DNA from: an uncultured Nitrospira sp.
GTDB taxonomy: Bacteria; Nitrospirota; Nitrospiria; Nitrospirales; Nitrospiraceae
Assembly: GCA_946479785.1 (NCBI GenBank)
Contig: CAMLHQ010000030.1
Span: 1-36,050 of the forward strand
Length of the DNA stretch: 36,050 bases
Direction of reading: 5' to 3'
Shown: positions 32,998 to 36,050 of the stretch, piece after piece
Layout of the letters: the number at the start of each line of letters is the position of its first letter
How positions within the stretch are numbered: position 1 is the stretch's first letter
Notes under the pieces: generated by a model
The model's input: only the letters and a program-made list of their open reading frames with translations
Told to the model about the DNA's origin: nothing
Database searches by the model: none
Made by a program: the position numbers and the translations under genes

Positions 32998-33679
32998 GCC
33001 GATGCCCTCCTGGATAAAACGACGCCGTCGAACGTCCGTTACATGTGTGTATGTTGTGTGATAGCCGGAAGTTTGAAAATACCGAAGAGGTGTGTAAGCC
33101 CCTTACTAAAAGGGGGAGTGCTTAAGGGGTATGCACATTTCTAGCGCGCAGAACTGGCAGCGAGTGCGATCCAAAGGAACAGATTGGAGGAGAAGAGGCG
33201 GAGGCAGGTCCCCCAGGAGGGAGCAGAGACCTCTTGTCGTTCCGGGGTGGGCATACCAGAGACGACACCCCCGCCCACGTTCACTTAACCAAACGGAGGA
33301 GCCAAATTACAAGGCGGTAAAACACCGGGAGGAAGTGACATTCAAGATTGTGTCCGCAACGTCAAGCTAAAGTCCTTACCGGTCTTATCGACTGGATTAG
33401 GGGATTTCCTAGTGCCCCAGCGAATGGATGCGTGTAATGTTCTCCGACGTCGGTGGTCCAAGATGAATCATTTCATGCCTCACGAACTTAATCATCGTTA
33501 CACATCGAGTTCGTCACAGACTGATCCGCCCGCCCTGTTGTCCTCTCATTTTTCAAGCTAGTGATTGCTTGCCGTCTTTGCGTGGTCTTTGTCTAAAAGC
33601 TGACGGCCCGTGTCAATTCTTTCCTTAACGTTTTCTTGGTGCCTCTTGCCGGTAGGGAGCGGCACTTTGAGTTGTTGCA
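32998..33679. other. Gene-poor spacer with hairpins
   Basis: No convincing gene: a 79-codon plus-strand frame at 33131-33370 is Arg-rich and lacks domain features. A stem CCCCTT (33099-33104) with AAGGGG (33110-33115) has a competing second AAGGGG at 33124-33129, giving two alternative hairpins. A further stem pairs GGGGTG (33244-33249) with CACCCC (33266-33271). None is followed by a T-run. They may be remnants of intergenic repeats. Confidence 0.45.
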
Positions 33680-34068
33680 ATGCACCATTGCCCGCTGTTT
33701 TTTCATGGGTCGTGCACAGTCCGTGTCGTCCGATTAGTTCTGAGCATTGTTCTTGTCGCCGGCATAACAGGATGCGGTTCCGGTGGAGGTGCGCCAACTG
33801 GAGGTCCGCAATCAGAAGGAGTCACTAGGGCCGTGTCCTGGCTGGCAGTGCCTGACCCGTCGGTGTTGGGATACAAGTTGTATTGGGGAACCTCCTCCCA
33901 TCATTATGGATCCCGCGCCGATGTGGGACCGAATGTCAGTTACACAGTCTACGTGGCACTACATACTTCTTTGCTGTGAGTGCCTACAGTTCTGTGGGAG
34001 AAAGCGGACTCTCAGATGAAGTGAGCAGTCTTGCCGATCAATCCTCAGCGGGGGAGGAACCCCGATGA
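33680..34068 (+). pseudogene. Frameshifted fibronectin-III lipoprotein
   Basis: The first frame has a signal peptide and lipobox GITGC (Cys32), a Gly-rich linker and the first half of a fibronectin type III domain: AVSWLAVPDPSVLGYKLYWG, then ADVGPNVSYTV. It then runs into a stop. The second half continues in another frame after about 33948 as LRGTTYFFAVSAYSSVGESG and LSDEVSSLADQ, exactly the strands expected to follow. The two halves fit one FN3 domain broken by a small deletion near 33948. Ends at TGA 34066-34068. A sequencing error cannot be excluded. The start ATG 33680 has no good ribosome site. Confidence 0.65.
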
Positions 34069-34102
34069 ACCTTTGTGAGGCATGGATGGAGGAGATGGTC
34101 GA

Positions 34103-34339
34103 CTAGGCTGCGATTATTCGATTCATGAACTGGGTATAACAGCTTGGACAATACGTGTGAGTCAGACGGCACACGGCTGGATCCACGCCATGTGTCTTTC
34201 GATATGTTTGTTTTGTAACCCAGTTATCAATGGAAGGTACACTCTCGTCGGAAGGTCCATTCTCGTCCCGAATGAGCCCGCAGACACAACAAACGGGAAG
34301 GGTTAAGACTTGACTGCCTACAGAACCCTGTTTTTCCAT
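34103..34339 (-). CDS. Stand-alone two-knuckle Cys module (signalling-associated)
   Basis: From ATG 34339 the product is 78 residues: MEKQGSVGSQVLTLPVCCVC, then GLIRDENGP, an aromatic middle (SIDNWVTKQTYRKTHGVD) and THTYCPSCYTQFMNR. The C-x2-C ... C-P-x-C pattern with the -LP-C--C---RD--G- start matches the short metal-binding module often attached to the C terminus of response regulators and PAS sensor proteins. Here it stands alone, which may mean a real small protein or the tail of a lost sensor. A longer frame runs to 34528, but its first 60 residues show no domain. The ribosome site is weak. Confidence 0.55.
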   Translation of the reverse strand: MEKQGSVGSQVLTLPVCCVCGLIRDENGPSDESVPSIDNWVTKQTYRKTHGVDPAVCRLTHTYCPSCYTQFMNRIIAA

Positions 34340-34530
34340 GATTGCCTGCCAACAACGGTTCGCTTCTGTGCCCACAAGATACTGTAAGATTGCGGTGCCT
34401 TTTCCTGGGATCATCCCCAGGTTCGCTCGAAAAATACCCGAAGTCCTTCCCCGGCAGGCATTGTCCCGCTCTAACTTAGCAATGACTGAGGATATGAGAG
34501 GCGATAGGCAACTAGTGGCAGGAAACAAGC

Positions 34531-34854
34531 TTACGTAGGGACAGGGAGCGGAGTTGATCTAAACAGTCGTGTCGATTGAAGGATGAATAGGAGCGTTGAG
34601 ACCGCGAAGAAGTCCGGATGCTGAGAGACAGAGAAAATTGGAATGGGCAGTTGAAGGGAAAATTCACAATCGAGATTGAGCGATGAGTTGTGGTGATTTA
34701 AAGAATGTTCCGAATGCGGCCCTATCTCAAGAAACGCATTACATGTTTGCCGCTGTTGATCCTCTGTATCCGAGGAACAGTCCATTTGAGCAGGCGTCTG
34801 TATCGGCAGCAGATAGGCATAAGCGTTGAAGGTGAGAAGGAGCAGGAGCACCAC
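34531..34854 (-). CDS. Possible secreted Cys/His-containing protein
   Basis: Up to 107 residues from GTG 34854. A hydrophobic start (MVLLLLLTFNAYAYLLPIQT) looks like a signal peptide cut near NAYA. The mature part has DCSSDTEDQQRQTC and HSEHSLNHHNSSLNLDCEF, rich in Cys and His, then a hydrophobic C-terminal run. It resembles short exported proteins of metal-handling loci in layout only. The signal peptide lacks basic residues after GTG, so the true start may be further upstream or the gene may be broken. Confidence 0.35.
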   Translation of the reverse strand: MVLLLLLTFNAYAYLLPIQTPAQMDCSSDTEDQQRQTCNAFLEIGPHSEHSLNHHNSSLNLDCEFSLQLPIPIFSVSQHPDFFAVSTLLFILQSTRLFRSTPLPVPT

Positions 34855-35062
34855 AAGGAGACCACAAAGGCGAGCCGTGCAGAAATGTTAGGCTTCGGGC
34901 TCAAGCGGGTCAATACCGTGTTGTATGACCGAGGCAGCGGAAAAACCTCGCGAGATTTGATTGCAAGCAAGGTCAAGGAAACCGTTCGCTCGAAGAATGG
35001 TGACCAAAACCGTAACTGAACCGTCCCCAAGACGAGTCGGTTAATGGCTTAGTAACCCACCT

Positions 35063-35650
35063 TCAGAGTCGTCTATTCATAACCACACGGCCACACTCTT
35101 GGCACCGCGAGCGGCTTCCGACGTCAGACCATTCAGGCTCGTTGTTGCCCGACATCCCACTGTCAAGATAGAGGTTCGTGGCCGCCATGGAAGTCATCGT
35201 CGCCGCATAGCCCACATACCGTATGGTGGCAAACATCGTGAGATCGCTCGCAGGGATTCGGTCCACCTGCACCGAACCATCACGATACCTCGTCAAGAGC
35301 CAGGCGTCAGTTGCTGATGCCGTGACAGGCAATGCTCGAACCTGATAGCTGATTTTGTCTATTGCGGATCCCACCCGTACCTCGGGCGTGTAATACTTCA
35401 ACGTCCCTGTCATGGCGAATCCCAAATCAGTAAGACTGTCCGTGTAAGCATGATTAGGTTCGAAATAGAGATGCTGCAAGCGGTCGATCTCATAAACTAC
35501 AATCTCTCCCTCAACAGACCTTGCGTTGATCACAAAGTGGTAATATGAGGCTGTGGCCACCGAGACGAGAATCCCCAGGATGGCTACCACGGTTATCACC
35601 TCGATCAAGGTGAATCCGCCGGAGCGCTTCAAACGGGGTTGTCGAGACAT
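35063..35650 (-). CDS. Type IV prepilin (pilin-like protein)
   Basis: From ATG 35650 the product is 195 residues with a basic leader and the class III signal RSGG-FTLIEVITVVAILGIL, cleaved after Gly12. The mature protein begins with Phe13 and has the Glu at position five. The hydrophobic spine helix is followed by a pilin head domain (RLQHLYFEPNHAYTDSLTDL, TGTLKYYTPEVRVG). This fits the major/minor pilin or pseudopilin group acting in twitching, adhesion or secretion. The C terminus has CQECG, an unusual CxxC at the end. No assembly genes (pilB, pilC, pilD) lie in the window. A longer frame to 35755 lacks pilin features. Confidence 0.85.
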   Translation of the reverse strand: MSRQPRLKRSGGFTLIEVITVVAILGILVSVATASYYHFVINARSVEGEIVVYEIDRLQHLYFEPNHAYTDSLTDLGFAMTGTLKYYTPEVRVGSAIDKISYQVRALPVTASATDAWLLTRYRDGSVQVDRIPASDLTMFATIRYVGYAATMTSMAATNLYLDSGMSGNNEPEWSDVGSRSRCQECGRVVMNRRL

Positions 35651-35983
35651 CGGTATGACTGTCGAAGTACGACTTCTGTGCCCTGTTCCTGCCGACAGTT
35701 CATGGCTGTCTCGTCCTTTGCACAATTGGACAACCTGAGATGCTGCGCTGTGCATGCTCTTCCCTCATCTCCTGATGAAAGCCTATCCTGCTCCGACCGC
35801 CTTCGAAAGACCCGAAAGAATTACCTCCAAAGAAGGGACCCGTAAGGTCGCAAGGCAGGACGAGAATCCAGTGGAAGGCTGTCTTGCAGAGCCAACCCCT
35901 CACTGTCTTATAGGCTTCTAATAGGCGATTTTCTAAAGTGTATGGCTAGCCGTTCGCTGGTCCTGCGTTGGTACAGGGGGGCG
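35651..35983. other. Spacer upstream of the prepilin gene
   Basis: No gene is supported. A short inverted repeat, GACAG paired with CTGTC around TTCATGG (about 35694-35710), lies within the leader of the pilin transcript. I looked for a sigma-54 -24/-12 pair and for a cyclic-di-GMP riboswitch, both common before pilin genes, and found no acceptable match. Confidence 0.4.
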
Positions 35984-36050
35984 TTATGGCTTCGCCTTCA
36001 TCACGAGGGCGCGAAGCCGTTCCTGTTGCGCGGGCCGAATACTCGTAAAT
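35984..36050 (-). CDS. 3' end of a gene entering from the right edge
   Basis: A minus-strand frame open at the window edge reads FTSIRPAQQERLRALVMKAKP and stops at TAA (35984-35986). The residue mix (amphipathic helix, basic end) looks like a real C terminus, but no family can be named from 21 residues. An 8-bp inverted repeat GGCTTCGC/GCGAAGCC lies inside its last codons (about 35988-36018), so a hairpin forms at the end of the message, without a T-run. Confidence 0.35.
   Translation of the reverse strand, partial: FTSIRPAQQERLRALVMKAKP

Noticed and set aside
35651..36050. Cyclic-di-GMP riboswitch upstream of the prepilin gene
   Set aside because: Short purine-rich stretches recalled it, but the conserved core order and stems were not present.

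Overview
The window is a chromosomal segment of moderately high GC from a Gram-negative bacterium with an outer membrane. It encodes many lipoproteins with lipobox cysteines, secreted proteins and a type IV prepilin. The gene set (PPDK, acetyl-CoA synthetase, two-subunit glycyl-tRNA synthetase, many short conserved proteins) fits the phylum Nitrospirota, most likely a Nitrospira-type nitrite oxidiser. That assignment rests on remembered family resemblance and not on a search; no rRNA or nitrification gene lies in the window.

Region 1 (about 200-11971, + strand) is one long co-directional block. It holds glyQ-glyS, a two-helix membrane protein, and then a tightly overlapping chain: ppdK, ribD, a secreted alpha/beta hydrolase, a secreted unknown, an MFS transporter, an unlisted 38-residue membrane peptide, and riboflavin synthase ribE. 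Most joints are 4-base ATGA/GTGA overlaps, which implies translational coupling. Riboflavin biosynthesis is therefore split around export and hydrolase genes.

Region 2 (11976-14905, - strand) has a small two-helix membrane protein, a palindrome-bearing spacer, a secreted IPT/TIG protein and acs. Divergent from acs, on the + strand, is a secreted caspase-fold/TPR protein whose catalytic cysteine position is alanine. A 56-residue protein on the opposite strand overlaps its stop.

Region 3 (16721-21459, + strand) starts with a good sigma-70-like promoter. It carries an envelope lipoprotein cluster (LPP20 family, LpoB family, COG3014-like TPR lipoprotein, second LPP20-like lipoprotein), followed by a small basic protein and a PIN-domain protein that resemble a vapBC-type pair. 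A terminator-like hairpin lies inside the 5' end of the COG3014-like gene.

Region 4 (21498-31851) is mixed housekeeping and conserved genes: a HEAT-repeat secreted protein with a small partner, proC with a probable leaderless promoter, a mannosyl-3-phosphoglycerate phosphatase-like HAD enzyme, a remnant of a small mechanosensitive-channel-like membrane protein, a 2-oxo acid decarboxylase (PDC/IPDC class), an RlmI-type rRNA methyltransferase, an XRE regulator with palindromes upstream, a coiled-coil protein, a TrmH/SpoU methyltransferase and a twin-CDGSH iron-sulfur protein.

Region 5 (31933-36050) is gene-poor. It holds tRNA-Phe(GAA) and tRNA-Ser(GCU) with encoded CCA, two small zinc-ribbon-like proteins, a frameshifted fibronectin-III lipoprotein, a possible secreted protein, a lone type IV prepilin and the 3' end of a gene running off the right edge. 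It looks like a decaying or accessory zone downstream of a tRNA pair, but no integrase, transposase or attachment repeat was seen.
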